From Mucidula mucida (lineage: Eukaryota > Basidiomycota > Agaricomycetes > Agaricales > Physalacriaceae): a DNA stretch of 64,000 nt. Below are positions 24,198 through 36,336 of the stretch, piece by piece. Position 1 is the stretch's first letter. The number at the start of each line of letters is the position of its first letter. A program made the translations under genes and the position numbers. The stretch is from positions 1 to 64,000 of the forward strand of contig JADNYV010000087.1 in assembly GCA_015501055.1 (NCBI GenBank). Reading direction: 5' to 3'. Under the pieces are notes generated by a model. It was given only the letters and a program-made list of their open reading frames with translations, was not told where the DNA came from and searched no databases.

Positions 24198-26180
24198 GGA
24201 GTGGGGATGAGCTGCTGTGCCGTACAATTGTAAAGAGCGATTGCTTTTAGTAGATCCCCTGGCAAAAACTGTGACATAAGATTGATCAAATCGCGGAAGG
24301 ACCGGCGACCAGTCAGACGTGAAGACGCATGTGGATCTGCCTGACAGCGAGTGTCGAAGCATAACTGGCGATATCATTTCGCCCCGGTCCAGTCCTCGTT
24401 GCACTGCGAAGTCTTCGCTCGAAGCACAGATAGCAAGGTGGCAGATTCCAGGACAGTGTAAGTTTGTGCGGCGAAGCAGCACCTCTAGACGCTAGCCACA
24501 AGGTACCAACACATCGAGGATGGTGCGTGGCAGATGCTTGCCAATCAAAGTCAAGAAGCCAAGACACGCGTAAGGAAGAATCACTGAAGACCGTCCCAAT
24601 CACTGGGCCTGGATATGATTAGCAGTCGCTTCTCTACACGTTCCCAAGTATCATGCAGAACATCAGGAATACTTACGGCGGGAATCGACAACTGGACAAC
24701 CACAACTGACAGACAGTACCGAGGTGCGCGGAGACTCAGTAGGTGTGCTCTTCGCGACTTTTAGAGAATATGTGTATCAAAAGCGTCATCTTGAAGCCGG
24801 CATTCACGGTGTACGAGATATCATGCATGCAATGATGCGATGATGGATTGATACTTGGCTAGTCTCTAAGATTCTGTTAGGTGCGGCCATGGACTGAACT
24901 ATGATCGTTAGACCGATTGATACTGAATCAGCTTGTATTCGTGGGCTTACCGCGATATGACGCACTGGCGGATCTTTTGGCCAGTCTAATGACTGTAATC
25001 TTTTTGAGTTACGTGAAGGTCGACGTAGTGAGTCTCCTAGACACGCCTGGACAAGTCCGGGTACAGGGCATTTCAGCATGAGCATAGTTGACAGGTAGAA
25101 TGGCCGAAGGAGAACATGTAGAGTTGTCGACGACGTGGCGGGAATTGAACTTGAAGCAGAAAGTCGGGTAATTGCACGTGATCGGGCGGTAAAGAGCCCG
25201 AGGTACTTGCCTTTTGCGGCTACTAAAGTCGATGCATAGTCGAGCAACTGAACCGGTTACCGCAACCATCATGTCTCTCAGAACGCGTCAAACTGTGTGC
25301 CATCGCCCCCATTTGAATTGCCCTTAGAGACAGTTGACTCGCTTATAGGGACAATTGACTTGTCCTTGAAGAAAGATATAAGCAGTTCGGAATGTGCTTC
25401 CGAATTCGTGCGTCCATGGGAGAAAGCTGGTTCCTCGCAGGATGATACCACTTACCATCCCAATGGAAAACCGACTCGAAGGCTTGTCCCTGGGCACTGG
25501 GCAATCGTCTTGTCTGATGTCAGCCCTCAGTTTTACTTGCTCTGTTGATGTATGACGTTTACTTCGCCCTTGCGCTATCTGGGACGTCGTTTCTTTTTTG
25601 GAAAGTCAAGTTATCAATAGTGAGTTTGTGTGCTATATTTCCTTTGAGTACATGTGGCGTCCTCATTTTCCGCCATTGCCGTCAGTACCAAGTCAGCACC
25701 ATTCCGGGACCTTACGACGGTCCGATCGGTGTCGCGTATTGTGTTCTGTATCACAAGAAAAGCGGTGGGTGAAGGCAAAGAAGAGTAAAGGAGGCATCTC
25801 AACAAGGGAAGCATCTTCTAACGCCAGACTTGGACTCCGTCGGATTTCTGAGAGTATGCAAAGGACCGATACGGAGACATGCCATTCAACTTGTAAGCAA
25901 ACTTCATGTGCAACAACACTAATCGACGGAGGTGCGTGTTCGTCTGCGACATTGATAAACTGAACTGCCGGCCGATATGTGATTCTCATGTCCCAACCTC
26001 ACGTTCCCCGAGGCTGTCTCCGTTTCGGAGAGCGTAGAACTAAATCCATCGCCGCTGTTGTTTCTGAAGCGTCATCGGACTCAGATGCACTGTCGGAACG
26101 CGGCAACTCGGGGTTATTAGACGTGGCATAAACAACCGATTCCTCCTCTCCTACTTACCCCCACTCCAAAGGCAACAGCA
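24198..26180. other. Long stretch without a supported gene
   Basis: Frames here are short and do not connect through plausible splice sites. A hydrophobic peptide at 25545-25640 could be a remnant of a membrane protein, but I cannot align it convincingly to the seven-helix family. Confidence 0.35.
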
Positions 26181-27588
26181 ATGCCCTCTATAGCTATGCC
26201 CGCAGAACATGGCCCAACCCTCCCGAACGAAATCGTAGATGCCATCATTGATCAGGTGCATGCGCTCGGACCTGAAATGTCCGAATGCTCCGCTCCGTGT
26301 GAGGCGTCGGATTATCGCGTGCGTCGAGAAACCCTCGGCGCGTGCGCTCTCACTTCGCGCTCATGGCTCCCGAGGAGCAGATATTATCTTTTCCGCACAG
26401 TCCATCTCCTCCCAAACGATTCCGATCGTTGCACGGCTTTCAGCAGCTTACTCTCGAGTCCCCTTTGCACGCTCATCGCGTATGTCCGCACTCTCATCAT
26501 TCGCGAGGCATACGGTTTCGCCGGCATGGGTGCTCTATGGTTCAACGATGCGCTTCCTCAACTTTCCGCGCTTACCAACGTTCAAACCCTCGCCATCTTC
26601 GGAGCCCGCTTTGACCGCATTCGGCCTGACCACTGGTCTTCTGCGGGAATACCCTTCTTCGCACACATGAAGAGTGTAACAGATCTGTACCTCACCGGCT
26701 GCCAATTCCGCACTCCTGATCAATGCCTTGACGCGTTGTCGGTCTGCGAATCGCTGGAGAATTTGGTTATGCGGAGAACATCTTTGGATATGGACCTACT
26801 ACTGGGCTTCCAGTTGCGACTGGAGCCATTACCTAGACCGCCTCTTCGTTTGGCTTCCCTCAGCCTCGACAGCCATAGGATGGGAAATTACGACGCTATA
26901 CTGCGCTGGATCGGGCAAACGCCGGGGTACAAACCCAAGATATCGAAACTAATCTTAGAACGCGTCACGGACACAGAGACTATCGTCGTCGCCCAATTTC
27001 TGCAGCAACTGGGCTCAGTCTAGAGAGCTTGGAGTTCACTGTTGTCGATGTTGCCGACGATTATGGCATGCTAGGTTAGTGTATCGATCTCCCTCCTATC
27101 TTCTCTCGACGTCCTCATTTCCAGACACCTTCTGTCACTACGTCGACCTACAACACAATACATCACTTCAATCTATCACCTTCGACCAACTCATCATATG
27201 TGAGCCATATGGTGGTCGTTTTGAGATGTCCAGATATGTACCGGGTGTCTTGAAGACGATTAACTCACCTATGAAGGAGATAACCTTCCGTGTTCAGATC
27301 AACACTCCGCAGGATTTGGACCTCATTGATTGGAACGAGGTCATATCGACCATCAAAGGAGCTGAGAATTGGACGAGTCTGGAGAACATTGTCGTATCAG
27401 GTCCGCGAAAAGAGATTATAGGGGCATCGGAGAAGTGGATGCGAGAAAGACTCGGGGCGTTAGACTCAAAGATCAGGATCTCGTGTACTCTCCTGCCGAG
27501 GGTCAAGGTGATGACGCTCAACTTCTCTTTCTCCATAGTACATACTCAATCTCATCAGGTAATGGGCGTTAGTACGCTTCACAAATAA
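26181..27588 (+). CDS. F-box protein with one apparent frame break
   Basis: The N-terminus carries an F-box-like helix set (LPNEIVDAIIDQVH ... LGACALTSRSWLPRSRYYLF), followed by leucine-rich-repeat-like segments. F-box proteins recruit substrates to SCF ubiquitin ligases. The first frame stops at 27021, yet the next frame continues the same protein at once (SLESLEFTVVDVADDYGML). An intron (GTTAGT...TTCCAG) then leads to TFCHYVDLQHN and the end at 27588. No splice site can bridge the break near the GGG at 27011-27013, so one base seems to be missing. The gene may be intact in life if this is a base-calling error. An in-frame ATG at 26199 is a second possible start. Confidence 0.6.
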
Positions 27589-27714
27589 CTGAGGGTATAG
27601 TCGTGTGTATCTATGTCGTGTCTACCTAATGTCCAAAATCGCTTGCAGATTTAATAACATACAACATCCCCGAGGGAACTGCCAGCGGAATACTTAGATG
27701 ACTACGGATCATGT

Positions 27715-28391
27715 TTACAGTCCGAGCGTAAGTGCCGCGCCAATCATTAGTCCTATCACGACCCCGACACCGCCCACACATGCCCCCGCCCAATGCGGAG
27801 CAACACAGTGGAAGCCTTCGACGCAAAGGTCGTGGCGAAGTCGCGTGTCGGATCTGGACTGCCCGATATGGTGAACGTAGCGAGTGAAGTATCTGTCGAT
27901 GCCGACACCGTGGTCGAGGCATTCACGATAGAAAATCTCGGGGACAACGCATGGACGACGCCGTGTGTTGAATTGATGAGGAGGACGAAGTAGTCGTCGC
28001 CGGTGGGGACGTCTTCGAGGTATACTTTTAGTGATTTTGGCGAGTAGTTTTTGCACGCGACTGCCAGGTTCAGCGTTATGTGACGGACGGAGGGATGGTC
28101 CATACCGTTCATGGCCCCGTACAGCAATCCATTACTTCCTAATCTCGTCAACTCGACGTCGAAGAATTCGATCCCGTCCGCGACACCCTTGTCCCACTCC
28201 AACAAGTTGTATGCTCCGTTCTGCCACTGTGTTGACTCTGTGGGTTCTTTCACCATGAAATAGGCTGCGTAACGCGGCGATAAGTTCCATATGTTTTCCA
28301 ACAAGTGGGTGTGTAGTAACTCACCATGAATAGGAATGATAAGAAACAGCAGACATAGCGTGTTCAGACGGGGGAGGGAGGAGGAAGCCAT
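27715..28391 (-). CDS. KRE9/KNH1-like secreted surface protein, frame break near C-terminus
   Basis: The minus-strand frame from 28391 begins with a signal peptide (LNTLCLLFLIIPIHGE). It is followed by a domain of the yeast cell-wall-synthesis KRE9/KNH1 type: YFMVKEPTESTQWQNG, LLEWDKGVADGIEFFDVEL, VPTGDDYFVLLINSTHG, FSIVNAS. Such Agaricomycete proteins usually end in a Ser/Thr-rich linker and a GPI signal. Here the first frame stops at 27756 after HVWAVSGS without a hydrophobic tail. The adjacent frame gives a good one (GVVIGLMIGAALTLGL, stop 27715). A missing G in the GGGG at 27762-27765, or in the G5 run at 27783-27787 (minus-strand sense), would join them. Role in beta-1,6-glucan or cell-surface assembly is inferred from the domain. 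Confidence 0.62.
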
Positions 28392-28988
28392 GGTCGTTGG
28401 AAGGCTGAAAGCATCCTGCGGGAGAAGAAGAATTCCGGGCTATGAGCTGCGGACGTAAACAGGCCGCTTTGCGTTTAGGCAACTCCTGGGCGCAGCTACT
28501 CGGCGTGCGCCATATGCTTCGCGAAGTCGCGGACTTTTTTGAAACAGAAACTACGGAAATCGGTATTCCATATAACACTTACACGCACCTCTCCAATTTA
28601 CTCTCAAAGACTAGAATCTTTACTCGCTTTCTGTGTATACGTCTTCTTAGGTCCCGAACTGTGGCGTTTATGTAAGGAGCTTGTTATAACTAGCTCTGTG
28701 ACTATTTATGCTCATTTGGACTATTTTCAGCATCGAGATATTTATCTCAACACCGGTGCTGTGTGTCTCCCAATTGTCATGTAGTGCCCGCCATTGAGGA
28801 CGTGCCAAGCTCATTTCTAAGAAGCAGTGGTAACGAGACTTGGTTTCCGCGAGCGGTCACCTTGGTATGATCCGGTCTCGAACCCGTCACTATTCGCTAT
28901 CAAAACAACGATTCTTGGCGTACCCAAACTCGCTAGCGAGGCTATAACTCTTCTGATGATACTAGACATTTTAAACATTCTGTCCGTC
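28392..28988. other. Intergenic, no supported gene
   Basis: Promoter side of the KRE9-like gene and 3' flank of seven-helix copy C. Nothing recognised. Confidence 0.45.
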
Positions 28989-30220
28989 CTACAAGTTTTC
29001 AATGATCATGACCTCTGAACTCCACTTCTGCAATTCTTCGTGAGTCAAGGCGTTGCGCGCGGCCTCTAGATCAACTTGGATATCAGCCGTGATAAGCTCG
29101 CCACCGCTTTGTGTTTTAGGCCTAAGCAAAGCTGCACCCATAGACTTTGCGTGCAGTATCGAAGGTTGCATGTTTGCGCGATTGTGGCCTGCCATTGCGC
29201 GAATGATGATGAGTGTAGGTGTGATACCCTGTCGGCCAGAATCAGCATCCACGCTCGACAAGCATCAGCCTGCGGCTCACCGTAATACTCCAAGAGAGCA
29301 CCTGGGGATAAAAATACCAGCGCATGAATGGGAGATCGGGTGTGTAAAACTCGTACGCATATACAACGAGGAGTGTGATGTAGATGAGGGAATAGACCAC
29401 GGCTGATTCGACGAGAAGCTCGATAATACCGCGGTATGTCCTGATACTCACGCCTGCGTCGTTGAACCGCAACATGCGATATAGGATAAGCGCAGTACAA
29501 ACAGTGTTTGTGACGACGGTCATCGTGTAATAGACCAGGACCCAGTTGACGGTGGCCAGCCCTATCCAGCCGTCATCATCAGAATCCGAAAGAAGGATGA
29601 AGATGAAACTGACTGTTATATACAGGATAAGTATGAGTGCCAGAGAATAACAGAGAGAACTTACTTGTCTCGGTTATTAGAAAGAGACTTGGGCCTACAG
29701 CAAGCTTCCAGTTGTGTCCGTACATTGTCCAGCAACGCCAAATCTGCACGGTTGGTGTTACTTTTCATTCGAGAATCCTTTGCGGAGCGAACTCACCAGA
29801 ACCATATCAGCCAGAATAACATCCAGCCCTCGAAGAACGTTAGTCGCCATTGGGGTTATCGCGTAGTCGAACATGTAATGGTCGAATTCAGACTGGAGAG
29901 ATTCGCCATGTCTGATGAGAAGATTGTCTAAATCTCTCCACTCCATTCCCATGATGACAGTGTCGCTGCACCATAAGAAAGTAATGATAATAGCGAAAGC
30001 AAGCTGCTTCCGGTCAAGACGCGATTCCACTAGTACACAGGTCAGGAACGTCACCGAGGAACTGAAAAACACCCTTACCGATATAATACAGAGCGACGAC
30101 GAAGATGCAAGTATGTATGGCGTGGCAGAGAACAAAGAGAATCCGAGAGTGCAGATAGCTTGAGAAGAGACCTTGGACGTCGGACACCGTTACGCCGAAA
30201 TCGTCGAACGAGGAAGACAT
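28989..30220 (-). CDS. Orphan seven-helix membrane protein, copy C
   Basis: Starts MSSSFDDFGVTVSDVQG at 30220. Later exons give HAIHTCIFVVALYYIG, RKQLAFAIIITFLWCSDTV, RGLDVILADMVL followed by a WRCW-like block, VTNTVCTALILYRML, ELLVESAVVYSLIYITLLVV and TGITPTLIIIRAMAG, then a hydrophilic tail ending MIIENL at 28989. The order of helices and the signatures (ADMVL/WRCW, ESAVVY, TPTLII) match copies A and B, though divergence is larger. Function unknown. Confidence 0.65.
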
Positions 30221-31789
30221 GGTGACGGGAGAGACGACGAGAAACCCGAAGCGATCGATGTGCTCTTTTTATATGAAGTAAGGTGTTGCATCAATGGATA
30301 CTGGCAGCTGAAGCGGCTCCAAAGGTATCGTGATGATGGGAAAAGCTAGCGTGACAGATCATGTTGAACAGTAGACTCAACTCCCGTTGTAGGCAGGGTC
30401 TAGTCTAACTTGCTGGGAAGTCTGAATTATCAGATTGTTGCAGTTTAATTGACACTGTTGAACATTGTGATAGAACACGTCAGCGAATCTGGCACCTGAT
30501 GCAACGATGAGAAAAATTCGCTTCATGTTGTGGCAATAACGTACAAGCTTTTCCAATCCGGTTTGAGTCTAAAAGCGATTGAATACGGTACGACCGTTGA
30601 ATTGGCATTATCATTCATGCTGATAGCATACTCGTGGAGTTGTTTGTGTGACGCGCTCTTCAACCTTAAGGTCGAGGGAGACGATAGACGCCTGGATGAT
30701 GGGAACTGCACAACATGATCACCTGCTGTAAGTACAACAGTCAAGTCGCAAAGGAAGGTTGATCTTACAGATTCAAAAAATGGGGCTCCTGTCCATCCAG
30801 TCCGCAGGGCTGAGCATCATAAATGAGCTTAGTTTGACTTGAAACAAAGAAGAAGAAAACATCATAGCGCCCGAAGCGTCTCTGAATGTCATTCCTATGA
30901 AAGACAGAATGCGAACAGCCTGAGCGCCGATTGTCTGACTCAACCCCAAAGATTGAAAACTATATGGTAGACTCGAACTCGAGGCGGTATCACCAGTATT
31001 ACGTCGCGTACGCCCTCCAATGTCCTTGTCGGTATTCGGCTAGACAAGCTCCTCGGGATCATATTTATGATGCAGATGTATAGTGCTGAGTAGAAAAGGA
31101 GTAGAAAAGAATTCGCCAGGCGCCACTGTTGTCGTTGAACTAAGTAAAACCATAAGAGAGCTTTTCGCTGGCCCCAGCTCTCCAAGGCAGAATCACGACC
31201 TCCAAGAGCCGCTAATCTGAATGATCTATCGCCGCAAGAAAGATTTCCTGAAGTAAAAGGCACTACAGTATGAAGAGTCGCAGATGCGTTCTACTTAGTC
31301 GTGGTGATGGTGGTTGCGAGCAAGGAGTCAGATGATTGTTCGGCTTGGCTTCGGCCTGTCTCTCACCGCCATCATCCCTCGGTTGCTCCGAATGTTAAGG
31401 ACGTGACAATCGATGAAGGAGAGCCTTTGTTCATTTACGGGATATCCGCAGGATGGAAGTGGACTCAAGACTTAAGTTTTGACCCGCTAAGTATTGAGCT
31501 CCGTTTATTCTTGTACTTCGTCTCGCCCAAATGCGGTGAACTGGAGAAAGCTTTCTCTGCCTTCGGTGAAATTACTCAACTTTTGTCCATGCGTAGACCA
31601 GACTCCTGGCAGACTCAATAGGAGCCTCAATACGCGTACCTGCCACGTGTGTGGGATACACACGCCGGGAGGATCAGGCCATCTTGATCTGAACGTTCAC
31701 GAACGTTGAACGAGGAACGACCTTACCTGCCTCATAGCCCACGACAATCATCGTTGAACCAGTCTTTCTCTTCCTTATTCCACCAAAAA
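30221..31789. other. Long stretch without a supported gene
   Basis: Several 60-107 residue frames are present on both strands, but none shows family motifs or consistent splicing. It ends with the SET5 promoter. Confidence 0.35.
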
Positions 31790-32987
31790 ATGGCAGCTAC
31801 AGTAATCTCGCCATCAGAAGCAGACCTACGTGCTGCCCTCATAGCTCTCAAAACCGAACACCCTGCCCTCGGAATTCAAAAGATCCACGCGCAACTCTTA
31901 GCCTCGCATCCAGAATGGACCGTCAGCGAGAAAAGGACGCGAAAAATACTCCAAAACGAAGGTCTTACCGGCGCCGTGACTATCCCTGCCGATGCCTCTC
32001 TCGTCCCATCTTCCCGCCTAATGCCAGAGTCCGCCATCGCTATCATGCCTCCTTCCATCTTCGTTCGACAGCTTGGCCCTCTCCGTGGCAAAGGCCTCGT
32101 CGCGAAGACTCCCATTGCCGCGGGTGACGTACTCTGGAAGGAGGACCCATGGATCCTCGCTCCGGAATGGAATGTATATGAATTGCAACAACAGGGCGGA
32201 GCTTGCGCGCACTGCTCGACGCCTCTCCGGCGCACCGGGATACCATGCGAAGAATGCGGGCTGCAATTCTGCAACCGCCTTTGCTTGAACAGGGCACGGG
32301 ACACGGGGCATCGGATTCTATGTACGCAGAGCGGACGGAAGCTGCTGGCGTTGGCGCATGAGATGGGGTGGTTGGCGTTGCATGCTTTGGCGAGAGCCAC
32401 GGCGCGTGTACTGCAGACGCGCGAGACAGACGTCTACGAAGCGTTCGCTGTGCTGGGACTGGAGGAGAGGTTTCGCTTCCAAGGCGCAGAGGTTGGAGAG
32501 TTGAGAAACATGTGGTCGAAAACCTTTGAGGTGTACAAGACCGCCTTTGCGGGAAAGAACCTGGGCGACATGGGAACACTTGAAGGGTTCTTAAAAGGCT
32601 TGGGACGAATGAGCTTGAGTACATATTTTACCCTTTGTACAAGGCGTCAGGCTAACAGATACCATAGACTTGGAGGCTCATGGCGGTCTGTACACGCTCC
32701 ACTCCCATCTCAACCACTCTTGTGACCCCAACATCTCTGTACGCCACCTCCAGCAGCGTGAAGCTTTAGCGCGTATTAGTGTCATTGCTTTACGCGACAT
32801 TTCACCTGGAGAGGAGCTCACAATTACCTACGTCAATCCCGAATTAACTTATGGTGAGCGCAAGCGCTCACTCGGTGAATGGGGATTCGTTTGCAGGTGT
32901 TCAAGATGTGTTCAAGATGAACGTAAAGGGGCGCCAGATGTCTCTGACTTGGAGGCGGAATTGAAGGAAGGCCTTGGTGTTCTGTGA
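31790..32987 (+). CDS. SET5: SET-domain protein, SET5-like
   Basis: Two exons, 31790-32618 and 32668-32987, about 382 residues. The N-terminus has a 50-residue helical segment typical of basidiomycete SET5 proteins (KTEHPALGIQKIHAQLLAS). The SET domain begins GPLRGKGLVAKTPIAAGDVLW and is split by a MYND-like zinc cluster (CAHCSTPLRRTGIPCEECG...CNRLC). It resumes with LNHSCDPNISV, GEELTITYVN and a post-SET cluster (CRCSRC). The NHSCDPN and ITYVN motifs form the AdoMet/lysine pocket. Yeast Set5 methylates histone H4 Lys5/8/12; the same activity is inferred. The ATG at 31790 is preferred over the upstream in-frame one at 31706 because homology-like sequence starts there. Confidence 0.85.
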
Positions 32988-34483
32988 GAGTTCCTAAAAT
33001 ATGTCCGTATCGGAATGATAGTCTTGTTGTCATCGAGGTCACTCAAAAAATATAGCTGGTCCACCACGTGTATCAAATACAAGTCAATCATACAAACACC
33101 TTCGCAATGTACTTTACGCATCCCACCATGTAACCCAATACGACCAATGCTCAGATCCAAACCTTCACGTTCCGCAACCCCTAAGCGCGTAAACTCCTCC
33201 TCGTTAATGTCAGCAGAGGTACTCTGATTCGTCCATGAAAACTGCGTCAGGGTGCGCCGCTGCCATCGCGCGAGCACCATGTCCACTACAGCTTTCCCAT
33301 AATCATCTCGACACATCTCCCATTCAGCACCAACGATTGCAGATGTGGCGCCAGCAAAAGCGCATCCGTCTCTGCATCAACAGCAGTCATCCGCTCGATG
33401 GTGTCTTTCGACATAAGACACGACCAGCCCTCCGGTAACCACCCATGTTCCTGCACCGCCAGGGAGGCCAACGATATCATTGCACCGTGGTATAACAAAT
33501 CTGAAAAATCCGCCGCCAGCATGCGCGTGTTGAAGAACGAGACCTTCCTCAACAAGCACTGCGAGCGCTCCAACATCGACGTGAACGAGTCCTGCGGCCA
33601 GTGTATAGCGACGGAGCTTATCGACAGCTCGCGAAGCTGAGGCACACACAACCTTCCAAATATCTCGCGCATGCCCAGCTCATCCAAGCTAATCGTAAGC
33701 GAGGACAGCCCCGGGAGCGTAATCGCGCCCACCGCCGTCTTCAACACATCCTCCTCGCTCCCCGTCGCCCCCACCGCCACCCCCAAACTGCACCTTATCA
33801 AGTTCTTGCACATCGCAAAGAGGTCGAGGCACGTATACACCGAGTCGACCTCGCTCAGCCGGATCTCCGTCAGCCCCGCCCAGTGCGCGCGCGGCACGTC
33901 GAGATGCTGGAACACATTCGCGCCGTGGATGACGAGGCTCGAGAAGCGCGGCGCGTCGGTGAATAGCAGCAGCGTCCGGCTGAGCTCGTCAATGTCGCGC
34001 GCGTGCAGCGCGCGCAGCGGGAGGCTGAAGGTGATGTCCATGGACCGGAGGAGGTGCGGCATGACGTTGCGATGCTTCGTCATCGCGCGCACGGACATGG
34101 CGGACTCGAGCTTGAGCGTGGCGTCCGCCCAGCGGTCGATGTGCTTCATGAGCTTGTGGATGAGCTTGCTCGCGAGGATGTCGTCGTCCGCCCATCCGTC
34201 ATCTGGCAGAGGGAGAATGTGAGGGGGACGCGCCGCGAGCGCTCCAGCCATGGGTCGATGATGCCTAATGGCGGGTATGATTTTCCGCTCCAGATTTCGA
34301 TGGGGAGGACAGCCCACAGTCGCGGGGTACACAACGCCAATGCGCGCCACGCTTTGCTCACGCTGAGGAAGGGTATCGGAGCTTGCAACAATGAGGCGCA
34401 GTATGCCTGTCGTCAGGGAGGCAGTGGATGAAGATCTCTTGCCATATCTCTAGTGGAAAGTCATCAAAGACTTTCGACGACAT
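32912..34483 (-). CDS. F-box protein with several frame breaks (degraded or mis-sequenced)
   Basis: The start MSSKVFDDFPLEIWQEIFIHCLP at 34483 is a clear F-box. The protein then continues in another frame (FLSVSKAWRALALCTPRLWAV), again in a third (DDGWADDDILASKLIHKLM, running to 33289 with LRR-like blocks such as LSSLTISLDELGM), and finally in a fourth segment (DDYGKAVVDMVLARWQRR). No GT-AG introns fit these joints, which lie near 34384-34425, 34208-34227 and 33290-33330, the first two with C or G runs nearby. Either a pseudogene or a gene with several missing bases. The tail would overlap the SET5 3' end on the other strand. Confidence 0.55.
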
Positions 34484-35241
34484 AGGACGACCTTGATTGC
34501 TATGAGTTGGGGCGAAGAAGGAAACAAGGACAGCGTACGGAGGCGTCTGAGAAGGAACGGAACAAGGAGCGACGTTTGCCTCCGTCCAGCTTTTCAAGTA
34601 ACTCCACAGGGGACCTCGGAAGCAAATTTGAGATCACCCAAGCGCAATTGTGGGTACATGCACTGTACACAGAGCTCCTCCTATGGTGCATACTAAATGC
34701 TTCCAAGTAATCCTTGAGGCGTGCCATCTCAGACATGGATTCGGAGATGCGACGATAGACAAGATGTACGGGACGCCATGTCTCAAAAAAACTGAACTGA
34801 AATTGTCGCAACCCCTTCAACAAATGATGTTTCTGCCTGTGGAACGTTCTATCCATCAGCGAAAGAAATTGCTGACTCAATGGGTAGTTGACTCACCTGC
34901 ACGGATCCGCACAGGCAGTCCGCCTAAACTGAAAGAATGATGGGCAGAGTCATCATCAAGTACAAGGCAGACATCTTACCTTTTTTATCACTTGAACAAA
35001 ATAACGGAAGAACTAGGGGAAGACAAGCTGTTATACGCAACGAAGGTGAGTCCATGTCCCTGTGTTTTCGGGTCCACGGTTAGACAAAGAATGTCCAGCG
35101 GCCAGCCATCACAAGGCTGAACGCGACTCGGAGAAGCATGCCAATACCAGACATTCAGAGGAGACTTTGACACTCAGAATAGCCTTCCAAAAGGCGTGAT
35201 AGTGCGGAGACTTGATAGATTAGATAAGTTACAAAATAAAT
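34484..35241. other. Intergenic, no supported gene
   Basis: Lies between the F-box gene start and the ERG2 stop. The frames present show no motif. Confidence 0.4.
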
Positions 35242-36059
35242 CTAGATTTTACCACGAAGCAGGTTCAGGATTATCTCCCGCCCAGTGAAGAGTGTTGTGT
35301 GGTATAACGTGGGGAAGTCAAGAGTCGAGCTGAGTGCATCAGCGTAGCCGAAAGGAAGCATTAATGGTATCCATCCTGGAAATCATCTTTGTTAGCCTAC
35401 AGTCGAAAGAAAAGAACAAGAAGTCCATACCACGAGCGTACTCGAGCGCGAAGCATCCTTCGTGCATCTTATACTGCTTGGCCGTGCCGCGGGGAAGATG
35501 ATGCACAGTCCCAGCCGGATATCTCTCCATCTCCAGCGCACCCGCGGAGAACGCCCACTGCTCTCCGACAAGAATGTTAAAGTAGTCATCAGCGGTGTGC
35601 AGACCACTATGACCTTCCGTTCCTAGAGGGGTTCCGAAGATGATCAAGTATTCGGTTATGCTGGCGTGGATGATATACATGGCTCCCATGGCCCCACCCG
35701 CGTTGTTGAATACCCACTCTGAGGTATCAGGGTTCAGCCGTATGACTTCGGAGGGTACGTGGCGGTAAGGTTGGCCACAATATGCTCTATCATGCCCGCA
35801 GTGTTGTTGGGGTTGGCTTCGATGGCGCTCTTCGCTAGTTCATGTAGCTCGGTCGGGTCCAGGACATACCACCGATCCTACGACAATTAAATTTGCGCAA
35901 CAGACCGCGTAGAATTAACCGTACCTTTATGGTATCCAGATAGCCACATATGGCGACTATGACGCCGAATATGAGCGCGCGTGTAGCCCATTTGAGCAGA
36001 CATGAAGATGCTGCCGGTGCTTTTGGGGTTATTTTTTTCTGAGCTTGCTTGGCAGCCAT
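35242..36059 (-). CDS. ERG2: C-8 sterol isomerase, one apparent frame break
   Basis: This ergosterol-pathway enzyme moves the C8-C9 double bond to C7-C8 in the ER membrane. Start MAAKQAQKK at 36059, then an N-terminal membrane helix ([18 protein letters not shown]), an intron, and [19 protein letters not shown]. Diagnostic C-terminal blocks are [63 protein letters not shown] and, after the last intron, [20 protein letters not shown], ending LLRGKI at 35242. Between NLTATYP and [12 protein letters not shown] the frame shifts by one base at a CCC run (plus strand GGG 35753-35755), and no intron fits. As the rest is perfectly conserved, a missing C in the assembly is the likeliest reason. Confidence 0.9.
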
Positions 36060-36336
36060 TGCAGCACTTGCAGTTGGGCGAAAACAAGAAACAAGAGAGG
36101 TGATAGCAACGAGAAAGGCTTCCCCGCTTTTATGTTGTCGAGGGAAGGGTTGGACGCCAAGATACGACCTCGTACCACTTTTGTCTCGCATGATAAATTG
36201 CGTTCACGGTCACGTTATTCGGCCATGCTTGCTCTTGCCAATTGTTCTCCGTCGGCACTCGTTATTCGTGTAGTAATCATAAGCTGTTGTGGGTCGATTA
36301 TATGTGTACAGTACTCTATCCATCCTCAATGTCATA

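Noticed and set aside
24198..24482. N-terminal extension of seven-helix copy B
   Set aside because: The open frame continues but its sequence is unlike the family, and the MSSSD start lines up with copies A and C.
24804..25272. A fourth seven-helix gene
   Set aside because: Frames here are not hydrophobic in the right places and lack the WRCW and PTLII signatures.
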